This document shows, one piece after another, positions 35,601 to 48,164 of a stretch of 64,000 nucleotides of DNA. This stretch comes from Sipunculus nudus (Eukaryota; Annelida; Sipuncula; Golfingiida; Sipunculidae), in contig CM049318.1 of assembly GCA_026874595.1 (NCBI GenBank), forward strand, positions 10,895,241 through 10,959,240, given 5' to 3'. Made by a program: the position numbers and the translations under genes. Below the pieces are notes generated by a model. It worked only from the letters and a program-made list of their open reading frames with translations, did not search any database and was not told the DNA's origin. Positions within the stretch are counted from its first letter, which is position 1; the number at the start of each line of letters is the position of its first letter.

Positions 35601-36319
35601 ACTGTCACATAAGCATGTAAATACACTATTGATTCTTATATATGTGAACAATTGGCATATTTTTTTTACATATTTTATATAAAACTAGTATTTATACTTT
35701 TCTCATATTGTAAACCTTTTCTTATATAAAACAATGCCTATGTGTCTCTTCGATAAAAAACCTGTTACTTGGAGATGATAATAAGGTGTTCGTGTCTCAG
35801 AGATTCTCGGCAGCTTTGGGCGCCCCCTCTCGTGTGTAACACCCGCTAACATGGTGATTACGTACACTCTGCTGATACCTGATTGATTAGCGAGAGGATA
35901 CGCCATGACAGTCACGTGATAGGACACGCTCCCATTGACACGTAGTGAGAGTTCGAACACGTGATCGTGTCCAGTTTAACAGGGAGGTATAAGATTATAA
36001 CAAAATCTTGGTAACACGAGACGTATTACCGTTTAACATAAAGTTGTGACATAAATAAGACAATAGCAAAGATGAATTTAACCACAAGGCCACGTGACAC
36101 AGTTAACACTGGATGTCAATCATCCATGAATATTATTTTACTTCAATATAATTAATATATAGCTAACGTTCGAAACTTTGTGTGCATGTAAAACTGAACT
36201 GATGGTGCACGAATGAGCTGTCAGAAAGGATTAGCTAAAATATATGAAGATATTGTTCAATGTATAAATGATTGACTGATGCGGAAAATACCATTCCGTT
36301 TGCACACCATTTAATCTGA
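35601..36319. other. Intergenic stretch, nothing recognised
   Basis: It is moderately AT-rich. Short open frames are present but none resembles a family. Confidence 0.45.
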
Positions 36320-38530
36320 GAGAAAACGAAAAACAACACGTCCATTTTGGAATTATGATCTTCAGCAACTTAAAAGGCTATAAGGCTGTACGCGAATATC
36401 TCAGGTACCGAGTTGATGCTACATGATATGAAGGGACATTAATTCATGCATTCAGACAGGAAAGTATGCATTTTGATGGCCTGTTTCATTGATGTGAACG
36501 GGAGTTTAACGCAAAAAAAGCAATTACAGATTGATTATTACGTGAATTAAAAAAAAGTCATTGAGAAAGTCCTCTAAGAATAGTTAAGGTAACTTCAATG
36601 ACACGTTTTTAGAACTGGTAACAGGTTCTTATGATGAAGCTTTTGTTAGAAAGAGTGTTGATATATTGAACTCAGATAAAAATTCAAATGCTCCTTTAGT
36701 TATAGATAAAACACCTACATGTGCATGCCCTTTTTCTTAAGCAAAACAGGGTAAAGCCCTCGGATTGGATGGGATATATATACTAATTACCTACACGGCA
36801 GTGTGACAGTGCCCCAGGCTATAGCAAGTCTACTACATGTTACAGTGGATATTTTGTTATATGTATTTAACACGGCTACTGTGCTAAATAAATGGGTGAC
36901 AGTCATACAAAATCCAATATATACCAAAGATGAAAGATCCTAATTTTTCAAATAATACTATAGGGGCATTAGCCTTCCTTCTGCAGAAGCTACATCATTT
37001 GCAAATATTCTTAATTATCGGTTACAAAATTTTGTTGAACATTATAATTTGATATGTGACGAACTAAATGCTTACCGGAAAAAATCACAGTTATTAGGAT
37101 CAGATACATATAGTCTTATACACCCCTGATCCGTTCCAGGAAAAGGGCTAAACAGGATATATATTAATATGTTTTGTCACTTTTTCCCGTGCATTTAATT
37201 ATGTTCAAAGGGATTTGCTATGGAATATAAATTGATGTGCCTCGGTTTAAATGATCTATTTTCACAGAGCCATGTATCAACAAACTGACGTCATGCACTG
37301 TGGATGTAAATGATTTTTTTCACGGGACTTTTCAGACTCAATATGGAATTCGTCGGGGAGGTATCCTTGCGCCAGTTTTATTTACTTTGTTTATTATCGG
37401 TCGACCTAGCCAGGGAAATAAAAGTTACTGGATATGGAGTAAAATAAGACGGCAGTGAAATAGTAAGTAAATTGATGTATGCTGATGATATAGCTGCAAG
37501 CCCAGATGAACGATAAATATGGTTGTATGTTTTGTATAAATGGTGCTCTCAGTGGCGTTAAAAATAATTTCCATCTCACTCAGAAGGAAAGGTGTCCGTA
37601 TACATTTTGTTATGGCGCTGATGTTGTATCTTATGTAACTTCCTTCATATATTTTGGCTTTGCATCACGTGAACGGGACTCTTAACTTTAGCTTCACACT
37701 GGAGACATTGTGTAAATCTAGTGGGCGAGCGCTTATGCTCTTGGCCCCAACATTCCATGACCATGCCTAGCGTTGGTTAAAACATGAAACGTACTGTTTT
37801 ATGTGCAGATCGCTTGTATATAATATTATGGACTACTGCTGTGGAATATGAGACATGAAGAAATACGATATAAATGTGACACCATATAACACCCTGTAAT
37901 GCGACCCTTTCTATGCGTATAGGAAAAGGGGCTCCCGTACAAGACATGTATAAGTTGGAAACCTCCGTGTATTCGTCATTGGGTGGAGTGTGTAAAATTC
38001 TGGCACTGACTTTGTTGTTAACCATCTGATCGCATTTCACGTAGGGTGTTTAATATAGACTAGTACCAAAATAATGTTGAGGGTCATAAGGGTTGGTGTC
38101 ATTCTGTAAAAGATATTTTAAACACGTGGTCTCAGTGACATGTAGGCCTACATTAGTATAAGGATGTTTCACGGTGTAATGCGAAAGAATTATAGTGTTT
38201 TGGTGGAGTGTAGGTAATCAGTTTCTTTTGTGAAACAATGGCTGGGTATAGTTTAGCAGGAATTTCCAGTTTAAATGTTTACAAAGAAATTAAGGATTCA
38301 TTCGACCCTGAGGTTTACATGTTTAAATGTTCGAGGAAAAACGGGACAATAATTGCCAAGCTATACGTATGGGGTATATCCAATTAATACGATTGAAAGC
38401 GACCGATACCGAATTAAGTCTCGCTCGAGAGGATAAAGAATATCACTCGTGTAATTTCGCTGAGGCAGAAACGGTGGAACATTTTCTCTTGAATTGTAAT
38501 AGACATGCACAGATCAATTAAAATGGAATT
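36320..38530 (+). pseudogene. Eroded LINE (non-LTR) reverse transcriptase
   Basis: Broken frames carry reverse-transcriptase motifs in the right order: GKALGLDGI (about 36750), a P-Y-K-D...YYRGISLPSAE-type fingers region (about 36920-36990), FSRAFNYVQRDLLWN (about 37180-37235), GIRRGGILAPVLFTLF (about 37350-37395) and the catalytic YADDIA (about 37480). A C-terminal segment with ETVEHFLLNC lies at about 38464-38505. Stops and frame shifts interrupt all of it, so it is a dead copy, probably 5'-truncated. The clade (RTE- or jockey-like) cannot be fixed by eye. Confidence 0.8.
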
Positions 38531-38959
38531 TGAGGAACAAGTCAGCCATGTACTAAATATTGATTTCAGTAATTTACCATTAAAAAACTGGTGTTTTTTA
38601 ATGTAAAAACGGCGACGTTGTCAACTAAACCGCAAGTTTTGCATCAAAATGCATTTTCGGATGTACCAGGATGTATATTAATTTCAAGTTAATATCACTC
38701 ACTACCGGGCCATAACATCTAAAATGTGTGATTCAATTATGTTGCCCCAAGGTACAGTGCTTCATATGTATAAGCCCTAGAGGCTGAGTGCGTTAATATA
38801 TATGTATAAAATTGGGGGGAAAAATATGTACATGTTGCACTTATATATACTACTATTATACTGTAAAATCGTTAGAATCTTTTGAGGCGCGTGTCTGTGA
38901 AATTTACATGCTCCATACATACATTTATTTTAGTATTTGTGCTGAAAAGATTATTCAAG

Positions 38960-39835
38960 ACCGAGTGATTAAAAAACCGAATACCCGAATCCTGATGTCG
39001 AAGTGATTCAAACCGAGTACCTGCACGAGTGATTCAACCTGAATACCTACATGAGTGATTCAAACCGAGTACTTACACAGGTGATTCAAACCGAGTACCT
39101 AAATCCTGATCTCCGAGTACTCAATTACTCGATCCCAAGTAATTCAAACCGAGTACTTGATTACACGAGCCCGAATGATTCCAACCGAGTACCTGAATCC
39201 TGATCTCAAAGTACTCGATTATCCGAGCCCGAATGATTCCGACCGAGTACCCAAATCCTGATCTCAGAGTACTCGATTATCCGAGCCCGAGTGATTTAAA
39301 CCGAGTACCTGAATCCTGATCTCAGAGTACTCGATTATCCGAGCCCGAGTGATTCAAACCGAGTACCTGAATCCTGATATCAGAGTACTCAATTATCCGA
39401 GCTCGAGTAATTCAAACTGAGTACCTGCATCGTGATCTCTAAGTACTCGATTATCCGATCCCGAATGATTCCAACCGAGTACCTGAATCTGGATCTCAGA
39501 GTACTCGATTATCCAAGCCCGAATGATTCCAACCGAGTACCTGAATCCTGATCTCAGAGTACTCGATTATCCAAGCCGAGTGATTTAAACCGAGTACCTG
39601 AATCCTGATCTCAGAGTACTCGATTATCCGAGCCCGAGTGATTTAAACCGAGTACCTGAATCCTGATCTCAGAGTACTCGATTATCCGATCCCAAGTAAT
39701 TCAAACCGAGTACCTGCATCATGATCTCTAAGAACTCGATTACACGAGCCTGAATGATTCCAACCGAGTACCTGAATCCTGATCTCAGAGTACTCGATTA
39801 TCCGAGCCCGAGTGATTTAAACCCAGTACCTGCAT
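38960..39835 (+). repeat. Minisatellite, about 58-bp unit, rich in CGAGTACTCG
   Basis: About 15 copies of a unit run GTGATTCAAACCGAGTACCT - GAATCCTGATCTCAGAGTAC - TCGATTATCCGAGCCCGA. The first copies are shorter and lack parts. The unit contains several self-complementary GAGTACTC and TCGAG-type words and resembles the GACTCG repeats at 1-125 and 35416-35600 in word use. Confidence 0.93.
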
Positions 39836-40063
39836 CTCACTGAGTTGCATTCCTTGTCGCGGTATATACCAAACAAACTTACAGTTCAGCTTGTATGGCA
39901 TTCCGCTACATTTCGTGTAGACCTCCATTTTGAGATATTTAAGTTGTAATTTATGTAGTTATTGATAACATATAGTGATTATAATCAAAATTAACATAAG
40001 ACTTTAAGAATTTAAATGACATATCACCACTTCATAGATTAAAATAATGGCCATTATATCTTT

Positions 40064-40120
<57 letters not shown>

Positions 40121-41449
40121 TTCAGTACATGGGTAATGTGTACTTTATAATGGACGTGAAATTCCTCATTTATTTATTTTTTTTCACTTTTAAAGTTCCC
40201 TTGTACAGTTTTGCCATGGTAACTTATGCTTGTTTCTGAGACAAATATAACTATTTGATCACCGGAATATCTGATTTTTTTTAATGCAATCCCATGCTTT
40301 ATTAAATCCTATGTTTCCTTACAGTATCAGTAACAGTATGGAAAAAAATCAGCAATTTGCTTTATATTGTTGTCATGATGTATTGCTAAGAGTGACGTGA
40401 CCTCATGCACGGACGTACACAGCTTCTATTGTCCTTCTTACAAGTAGACTAGATACTGAGAAACCAAACAATCGTGATATAGAGTACCTGATGTGGGATA
40501 CTTTTTTATTGTTTTCCGCAACATGGCACAATATTTTAGATTTGTAGCGTTTATATTCCAACACACGTTTAGAAACTGTGTGTACAACCCAGTTTCCTCG
40601 TGTGGCAACCTATCAGTACGCCACAAAACAATTACGTCACAAAGTCATTTACGTACGCCGGAACAGGATTCGCAGACGCCTCTTACGTCTACTGCTGTTT
40701 CCGGTCACGTTGTGTTTGTCACTTTATATGACGCATTTTTCACACAAATGTCAGTGACATACAAACGCTTATTTTTTACTTCAAACACACAAACTTAAAC
40801 CTTTAATATGCACTAAAGTATATGACCAGCCGCTTTTTGTTGTTCGAACATGTATGACATATCGCTTTTTGTTGGTGTTAACGCAAAAGCATGTCTTTAT
40901 TGGGTTATCAGATTAATTAAAATTCAATAAGAACATAGTGTGCGAGACTTCAGCACCTCGACAGACTCCTCACAGGGCGTGGATGTGTATATTAACCGTA
41001 AAGCTAACCAATTCTTCCGGACCGCTCGACCCGAGGACCTACACACAATAAAGCAACGCCTTTTATCCAGCTGTATTCAATTTAATGACCACCAAGGGTT
41101 AATCGGCAGCTGGCGCCGCCTGGGGGCAGGTGCGTGGACCTTATCGACCTCGTTTTCGTTTCCCGGGGGTACTGTTAAATGTGATAAACAAGTTATGAGA
41201 CGCCGTTTCGTCCCTCGGCCGAGCCCAGTTAGACTGCCTCCAGCTATTTCTGGCCTGAGCCCCGACCTGCTGAGTTATGTACCTGTCTGAATATGAATAT
41301 CCGTCTGTTATATTGTACCGTGACCAAACGCGTGCTCAGCATATGCCACCCTTGTCTGTTTTATGTTCTTATTTTTGCACGAATGCGCAGATACTTTACA
41401 TTAGAAACCCAGCTGATAGATTGTTTTTAAAATTCTGTGCTGTGCTAAT
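39836..41449. other. Intergenic stretch with a (TA)n tract and a GC-rich island at 40930-41290
   Basis: (TA)n lies at 40065-40117. 40930-41290 is GC-richer and open in one frame for 116 codons, but the translation resembles no family I know; it contains CTGGCGCCGCCTGGGGGCAGG near 41111. It may be a conserved non-coding element or an unknown small exon. Another GC-richer patch lies at 40590-40740. Confidence 0.35.
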
Positions 41450-41503
41450 TCTCTCTCTCTCTCTCTGTCTCTCTTTAACACACACACACACACACACACC
41501 TGA
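41450..41503. repeat. (CT)n / (CA)n compound microsatellite
   Basis: CT units are followed by TTTAA and then about 11 CA units. Confidence 0.9.
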
Positions 41504-42065
41504 ATTTAATAAGGGGAAATGCATAGTAATTACTAGGTAATTTAATCGTGTATTTTGTAACCCCTTTTTAGAAGGTATTGATTATATTGTATAAAACACA
41601 TTACCACTTCTAAAGTACACAATATTTAACAAAAATTTATTAAATTATTCAATATGTAGATTTAAAAAAACTAAACCAGGATATTCAACAATCCAGTACT
41701 CTTTTACAATCATTCAGTGCATCATTGAATATTATAATTGAACATCAGAAAATATTATAAAAAGATTTCGCCCCTATTGATATAATTTTACCTGCATGGA
41801 AAAACTTTTTTTTATTAATTGAATATAATTTTTTTTGTTTTTTTTTTCATAAATGTTCCTACTTGTCGCATTATACCACATAAATCAAAAAGATTCTAGT
41901 GTCTGCGATAGAAGCAGTATCAATATATCCATAACATATAGAGTGCATGCATTAGAATAATATCTTCAGGAGAAAAGGCAAAAGTCGTTCTATATCTCTT
42001 CTAAGGAAGTTTTTTTTTCGGTCATCTAGTTATTATGTATCATATACCATATGGCATATAAAACA
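41504..42065. other. AT-rich stretch, nothing recognised
   Basis: No gene or clear repeat was seen. Confidence 0.5.
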
Positions 42066-43060
42066 GATTTTAAGACAGAAAGTGGGACAGCAAGATAGAC
42101 AGGGAGGCAGCATGAAAGAAAGAGAGACAGCATGACAGAACGAGAGGCAGCATGACAGAAAGAGAGACAACATGTCAGAAAGAAAGACACCATGACAGAA
42201 AGAGCAACAGCATGACAGAAAGAGAGACACCATGACAGAAAAGTGACATTATGACAGAAAGAAAGACACCATGACAAAAAGAGGGACACCAAGATAGACA
42301 GAGAGACAGCATGACAGAAAGAGAGACAGCATGACAGAAAGAGAGACACTCTGACATGGAGAGGGACGGCATCAAAGATAGAGAGACAGTATGACAGAAA
42401 GAGAGACACTCTGGCAGAAAGAGAGGCGGCATGACAAAAATAGAGACAGCATAACAAAAAGATAGTCAGCATGACAGAAAAAAGACAGCATGACAGAAAG
42501 AGAGACAGTAAGACAGAAAGAGAGACAGCATGACAAAAAAGAGACAGTGAGACAAAGAAAGAGAGACAGCATGACAGAGAGACAGCTAGACTGAAAGAGA
42601 GAGAGCAGACACAAAGAGAGACAACAAGAAAGAAACAGAGACAGCATGACAGAAAGAGAGACACTCTGACATAAAGAGGGACGGCATTAAAGATAGAGAG
42701 ACAGCGTGACAGAAAGAGAGACACTCTTACATAAAGAGAGGCAATATGACAAAAGTAGAAACAGTATGACAGAAAGATAGTCAGCATGACAGAAAAAAAA
42801 GACAGCATGACATACAGAGAGGCAGTAAGAATGAAAGAGAGACAGCAAAACAGGAAGAAAGACAGCATGACAAAAAGAGAGGCAGCAAGACAGAAGAAGA
42901 GGTAGGAAGGCAGAAAGAGAGACAGCATGAAAGAAAGGGAGACGGCTTGACTAAAAGAGATACAGCATGAGAGAAAGAATGCATAAAAGAAAAGGAGACA
43001 GCATGACAGAAAGAGAGACAGCATTACAGAATAGAGAGAGTCTGAAAGAAAGAGTGACAT
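42066..43060. repeat. Purine-rich minisatellite, about 20-bp unit
   Basis: The + strand repeats variants of AGCATGACAGAAAGAGAGAC for about 1 kb. Its complement therefore stays open in several frames with Ser/Leu/Phe/Cys-rich translations, the longest about 376 codons, which are artefacts of the repeat. Confidence 0.93.
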
Positions 43061-43203
43061 TTTATGCAGTAAGACGAATGGAGAGAGGGAGGGGAGAAGT
43101 TTAGTAAAAAAAAAAAAAACAGCTGGGAAGATAAACAGAGGAGGAGCTTCAGACAAAAGGCAGGTATAGAGAGAACATCATAACGTTCAAATAGAAAAAG
43201 AAA

Positions 43204-43770
43204 AACACAGAGTCAGACTATCATGAAAGACAGAGTCACACGCACAGAGACAAACTAGCAAGAAAGACAGAGTCACACGCACAGAGACAAACTAGCAAGA
43301 AAGACAGAGTCACGTGCACAGAGAAAACTATCAAGAAAGACAGAGTCACACGCACAGAGACAGACTATTAAGAAAGACAGAGTCACACGCACAGAGACAG
43401 ACTATCAAGAAAGAGTCACACGCACAGAGACAGACTATCAAGAAAGACAGAGTCACACGCACAGAGACAGACTAGCAAGAAAGACAGAGTCACAAGCACA
43501 GAGACAGACTATCATGAAAGACAGAGTCACACGCACAGAGACAGACTATTAAGAAAGACAGAGCCACACGCACAGAGACAACCTGTTAAGGAAGACAGAG
43601 TCACACGCACAGAGACAGACTATCAAGAAAGACAGAGCCACACGCACAGAGACAACCTGTTAAGAAAGACAGAGTCACACGCACAGAGACAGACTATCAA
43701 GAAAGACAGAGTCACACGCACAGAGACAAACTCTCAAGAAAGACAGAGTCAAACGGACAGAGACAGACAG
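43204..43770. repeat. Minisatellite, about 37-bp unit
   Basis: About 15 copies of AAAGACAGAGTCACACGCAC - AGAGACAGACTATCAAG lie in tandem with few differences, directly after the 20-bp array and with the same purine bias. Confidence 0.93.
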
Positions 43771-45810
43771 TCGGACAGATTATCCGACAGGTTAATCTGT
43801 GATTGGTCGACTGTAACCTCGCCTCCCCGTACATAAATATAGAGAAAACCATGTTTAATGTGTTAGGGCATGATACGATCTTTTCTGGAATAGGGGCATT
43901 ATGGACATTATGAAATTAAAATATTTGCACCATAGTATAATAATCTTATTTGGAATCAGAATGCGACATATAAATTATTTACCGCAGTTCTGATGTATTT
44001 TGATCGAAGAAAACACGTGCCAAACAGTTCACAGCCGCCATGGCTTTTGCAGTGAGAACGTATTTGTAGCGACTTGACTGTGTACAGTACCTATATAATT
44101 AAACAACATATCTTTATTTAAGCTGATGTCTGATGATTTTATTTAAGCTGGTGATCTTATTTAAGCTGTCTGACAATATAACTGGTTATTGGCTTACCAT
44201 AAATGAAATATGTATAATGAATAAAATGAGATACCCGAGAGTATGAGTTTTCTCCCTTTTTTTATAGATAAATATGGTAATGAGCTTTTAAATCCACGCA
44301 AGTATGTGAGGTGGTGACTAAAATTTTTAATAAAAATAAGTTAATCTTGTAGTTGTGTCGAGACTTAAAAGATTTGCTTTGTGTTGCAACTATACAGGAA
44401 CTTCCACCTCACCGTTCCAAGCCTTGACAGGAGTAGGAGTGCCGAGTAATTTTACATCCCGTAGTTGTAAATGATAGCATTACATATTTATGATGCTTTT
44501 AGTCCTATTTAGCTATCGCTACATCAGCTCCTACATAAAAATTGATGACTCTACGCCTTTACGTTGTCTGACAACAGGAGTCCAGTAGCTGGTTTGTAAA
44601 AATCGGCAGGTAATGCCATCTGCCGGTTGCTTTCTGAACAATATATGCTGTAGAAGAAGGCGGTGCCATCTGTCTTACTGTACATGACGCGAGGATCTTG
44701 CCGTTAGTATACCACCCTTATTTGTCTGTTAGCAACTAAACGAAAAAGTCCCAAAACAGATTTTGATAAATTCTGTGTATGATTAGGATAACACTTGAAA
44801 GAAATAAGTTATTAAATTCTTTCTGTATTTTGAATCCCCATTTCACCCCATCGTGGCGTACTGCTATTCCCTGATAACACAGCTATTCCTAGGTCTGGGT
44901 TGTTCTGGAGGTGTGCTGGGATTGGGCTGTTAAACCATGATTGCTAGTCACACAGCACATTTAGTTTAACTGTGACTGCAGGGTACACGGCAGAGTTTCA
45001 TGATAACTCTGGTGGAGGTTTGTAGTCATCCTTGAACACTTCATGTATTTTCTAATGATACAATATACCGAAGGTTATATATCTGTTTCATGAAAAAATA
45101 GTATGCATGTAGCATAAAATGTATTTGTCAAAATGTTCATTTGGTTCTCCGACCAAGCTGTTACAGACTGGTCAGTATGGTCTACATTCAGTGATTATTT
45201 GATCGTGAATTTCAATAAAATTACTCTTTAATTAAATGATACAGGTTTTGTGAACATTATTTATATTTTCTGATTAAGTTTGTATGGACATTGTTTATAT
45301 GATATTCCAAATCCAGGTTTTTACTGACATTATTTATATGATTTTCCAATACCAGTTTTTTTTCTGACATTATTTATATGATTTTCCACCTGATCTTACG
45401 GCAGAAACAGAACCAAACTTTACTGTATAAGGGCACAGAATCTAATAATATGTTTTACGGAGGAACTGAACAGGAGTAGGTCTGATACAAAATGCAAGGT
45501 TTTTTAAAGAACTTCAGGTGAGAATGGCTATATAAAAGGTCTTTCATATTAAATTACCGAGTATATGATGGTGGGCACACTAGCCACAAACCATCCCCGC
45601 TAACACCATGACCACACCTGTACTACAGGGGTACACAAAAATTAAACTATATCCAGGGATTTTTTTGTAATTACAGTCATATACATAGCGTTATGTAATG
45701 GAGCAGTGTATCATCATATTATTATAAAACAGTGTATTATTTAAAATCTTTACAATATATTTTACCAGGAATTTGGATTGTCAGCTTTATGGTTCTTGCA
45801 TTCATTCACA
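43771..45810. other. Intergenic stretch between the arrays, nothing recognised
   Basis: It is AT-rich. A short three-copy repeat of 'gacattatttatatgattttcca' type lies around 45260-45390. No gene is supported. Confidence 0.4.
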
Positions 45811-46475
45811 GGCACAACTAGCAATCACGGTTCACGATATATATCTGTCACGAGTTTGGGCACACCTGGTTATCATGGTACACATATCTGTCATGAGTTT
45901 GGACACAACTCACAACCATGGTTCACACATCATGAGTTTGGGCACACCTGATAATCACAGATCGCACAACTGTCATGAGTTTGTGCACCACTGGTGATCA
46001 CATATTACATGTTTGTTATGAGTTTAGGCACAACTGGTGATCATGGTTCACACATCTGTCATGAGTTTAGGCACAACTTGTGATCACAGTTCACACGTCA
46101 TGAGTTTGCGCATAACTGGTAATCACAAATTAAATATCAGTCATGAGTTTGAACACCTGTGATCGCTGTTTACACATCTGTCATGAGTTTGGGCTCAACT
46201 GGGGATCACATATTACATGTTTGTCACAACTGGAAATCATTGTTTATACATCTGTCATCAGTTTAGGCACAACTGTTGATCACAATTCACACATCTGTCA
46301 TGAGTTTGGGCATAACTAGTGATCATGGTTCACACATCTGTCATGAGTGTGGGCACAACTGGTGATCATGGTTCACACATCTGTCATGAGTTTGGGCACA
46401 AATGGTGATCATGGTTAACACATGTCATGTGTTTGAGCACAGCCGATACCATGGATCACACGTGTCAAGAGTGGG
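45811..46475 (+). repeat. Minisatellite, about 43-bp unit
   Basis: About 15 diverged copies of TGGTTCACACATCTGTCATG - AGTTTGGGCACAACTGGTGATCA are present, several of them truncated. It is non-coding. Confidence 0.9.
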
Positions 46476-46554
46476 TTTTCCTCCTGTTACAGATGGACAT
46501 AATGTTTCTCTGATTGGTAAACTCAATATGTTTTGTTATACCTTTACTAGATGG

Positions 46555-46997
46555 TACTGCGGTTGGCTTCATATCCGCGAGGCTGAAATTTTGCGATTTT
46601 TCCATTTTTAATGTTTTGCGAGGGTTTCATTTTCGCAATCTCACAAGAACCTACTAGTATATCAAATCTTTGGCAAAACCATATACCTTTGTGTTTTATA
46701 AAATGAGAATAGGTCATGCGTTTACTGACATTTTCTTATATAATGATGGGCCATTACACACAGCATAGGTGGTTTAGTTCAAATTTAAGGTTTAAATTTC
46801 CCTATACCTGCAAGGATGTAATTTATTAAAAAAATTCTCTCTGTTCTAACCTATTACCATACAAGTATTGATTACACTAAATAAGATGAACATTCTCAAT
46901 TGGCCAATTATTCCCCAGGGTTTAATTTTCGCGATTATTTCCCAGTCGCGAATATAGTGAAATTAAAACCCTCGCGAACAAAATGGCAACCACAGTA
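46555..46997. mobile_element. MITE-like element with CTGCGGTTG termini and TA flanks
   Basis: The left end CTGCGGTTGGC and the right end GCAACCACAG are inverted, and both abut TA (46555-46556, 46996-46997), as for Tc1/mariner-type elements. Subterminal TTTTCGCG/CGCGAA-type words at both ends are also inverted. It has no transposase frame. Confidence 0.65.
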
Positions 46998-47841
46998 TGT
47001 TTTGTTTGCAGTTGGCTGGTTAGTCTGATAGCAACTTCGCTCAAAATGTATGGATTTTGATGAAATTTTGAAGAGGGTTATGGTAAATAAAAAAGAATGT
47101 GTTCATAATGTGTTTTTTTTTTCTAAGGATCTTTTCCCATTACAAGATTGAGCAGTTTGATTATCCCAGCCAAGGGTGGGAGTTAATCATTGGTATTGGG
47201 GGCTGATTTTTGTTCTGGCGCCCAGAGCTAACCAGTGATGTTTCAATTGGCTTCCATTCATAAATTTCCTGCTTTTATGTAGCACACACAAAAGTTTGAT
47301 CATGATCCTGGTAATATTTCAGATCCAGTGATCCATAATGTTCACAGAAGTAAACATGCCATCTCTGACTTTTATTATCTATTTTAGCTCCCTAGTAATC
47401 TTTCCAAGAGCAAGCACATTCAGGCATTCATTTTTAGCCAGTCATCTTAACATCTGTCAAAAGTTGGGGCTCCTTCAATCAGAATCTTGTATTATATACT
47501 CCATTGATTTATACGCTAGTTTTTATAAGATGAATTTCACTGAATAGCTCAGATGGTAAACAAATTATGTTGTTTTTGAAAGCCTGTGTTTTTATACAAA
47601 TTACAATGAAAAAAATTAGTTAACAAGTTAAATATAAAATGTTCTCTTGACATTTTCCCAACAAGAATTTTGGGCAGGGTTAGTATTACCATCAAAGATC
47701 ATGCAACTTATTCATTCATCTGTAACTACATTTGTTAACAAAACCTTCTGAAATCAGGCATATACATGTCAGAACAAGTACAAGGCATACACACATGTAC
47801 ACCAACAAAAAAAAACAGACAATATTTCATATGCATTATTG
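46998..47841. other. Intergenic, downstream of the mucin-like gene
   Basis: It is AT-rich with no gene. The gene to the right ends before here on the - strand. Confidence 0.45.
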
Positions 47842-47847
47842 TTTATT
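47842..47847 (-). terminator. Candidate polyadenylation signal of the mucin-like gene
   Basis: AATAAA on the - strand lies about 200 bases after the stop codon at 48049-48051. Confidence 0.55.
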
Positions 47848-47876
47848 TAACCACCATTCCAATGGTATATGGATTT

Positions 47877-47948
47877 AAAAGGACTATAAGGGGTCTAATG
47901 ATCTGTTTTGTTGAGGATTATAAGGAGTCTAATGATCTGTTTTGTTGA
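47877..47948. repeat. Two-copy 36-bp tandem repeat in the probable 3' UTR
   Basis: AGGACTATAAGGGGTCTAAT - GATCTGTTTTGTTG is repeated once with small changes, between the stop codon and the candidate poly-A signal of the mucin-like gene. Confidence 0.8.
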
Positions 47949-48048
47949 ACCAGATCCCTACATCATCTGCCAGACTAGAATGTATAAGGGGTTGGAATGG
48001 TTGAGAGATTCATTGTCCAAGGACGGTTGGTCTGTCGGGTTACTCCAT

Positions 48049-48164
48049 TTAGACTGCTGGGGCTACTTCAGTCGTGACTGTGGGACCAAACGGGTTGTAC
48101 TGGCAGGCCTCGCAGCCGCAGGAAGAGATTTGCATGTACTGATGCATTTTCTTGGTGCCACCAG
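48049..48164 (-). CDS. Mucin-like gene, last exon (end of cystine knot and stop)
   Basis: Acceptor TCTCTTGTAG leads into GGTKKMHQYMQISSCGCEAC, the canonical end of a CTCK domain, then a 17-residue tail and TAA at 48049-48051. Confidence 0.88.

Noticed and set aside
38960-39835. CRISPR-like array of regularly spaced repeats
   Set aside because: The whole 58-bp unit is conserved, with no variable spacers, and the context is an animal genome; it is a minisatellite.
40940-41290. 116-codon frame in a GC-rich island
   Set aside because: The translation resembles no family and lacks exon signals I could trust; it may be a regulatory island.
42026-43156. A 376-codon Ser/Leu/Phe/Cys-rich frame on the - strand resembling a membrane protein
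   Set aside because: It is the complement of a purine-rich 20-bp minisatellite that lacks stops by composition; neighbouring frames are open too.
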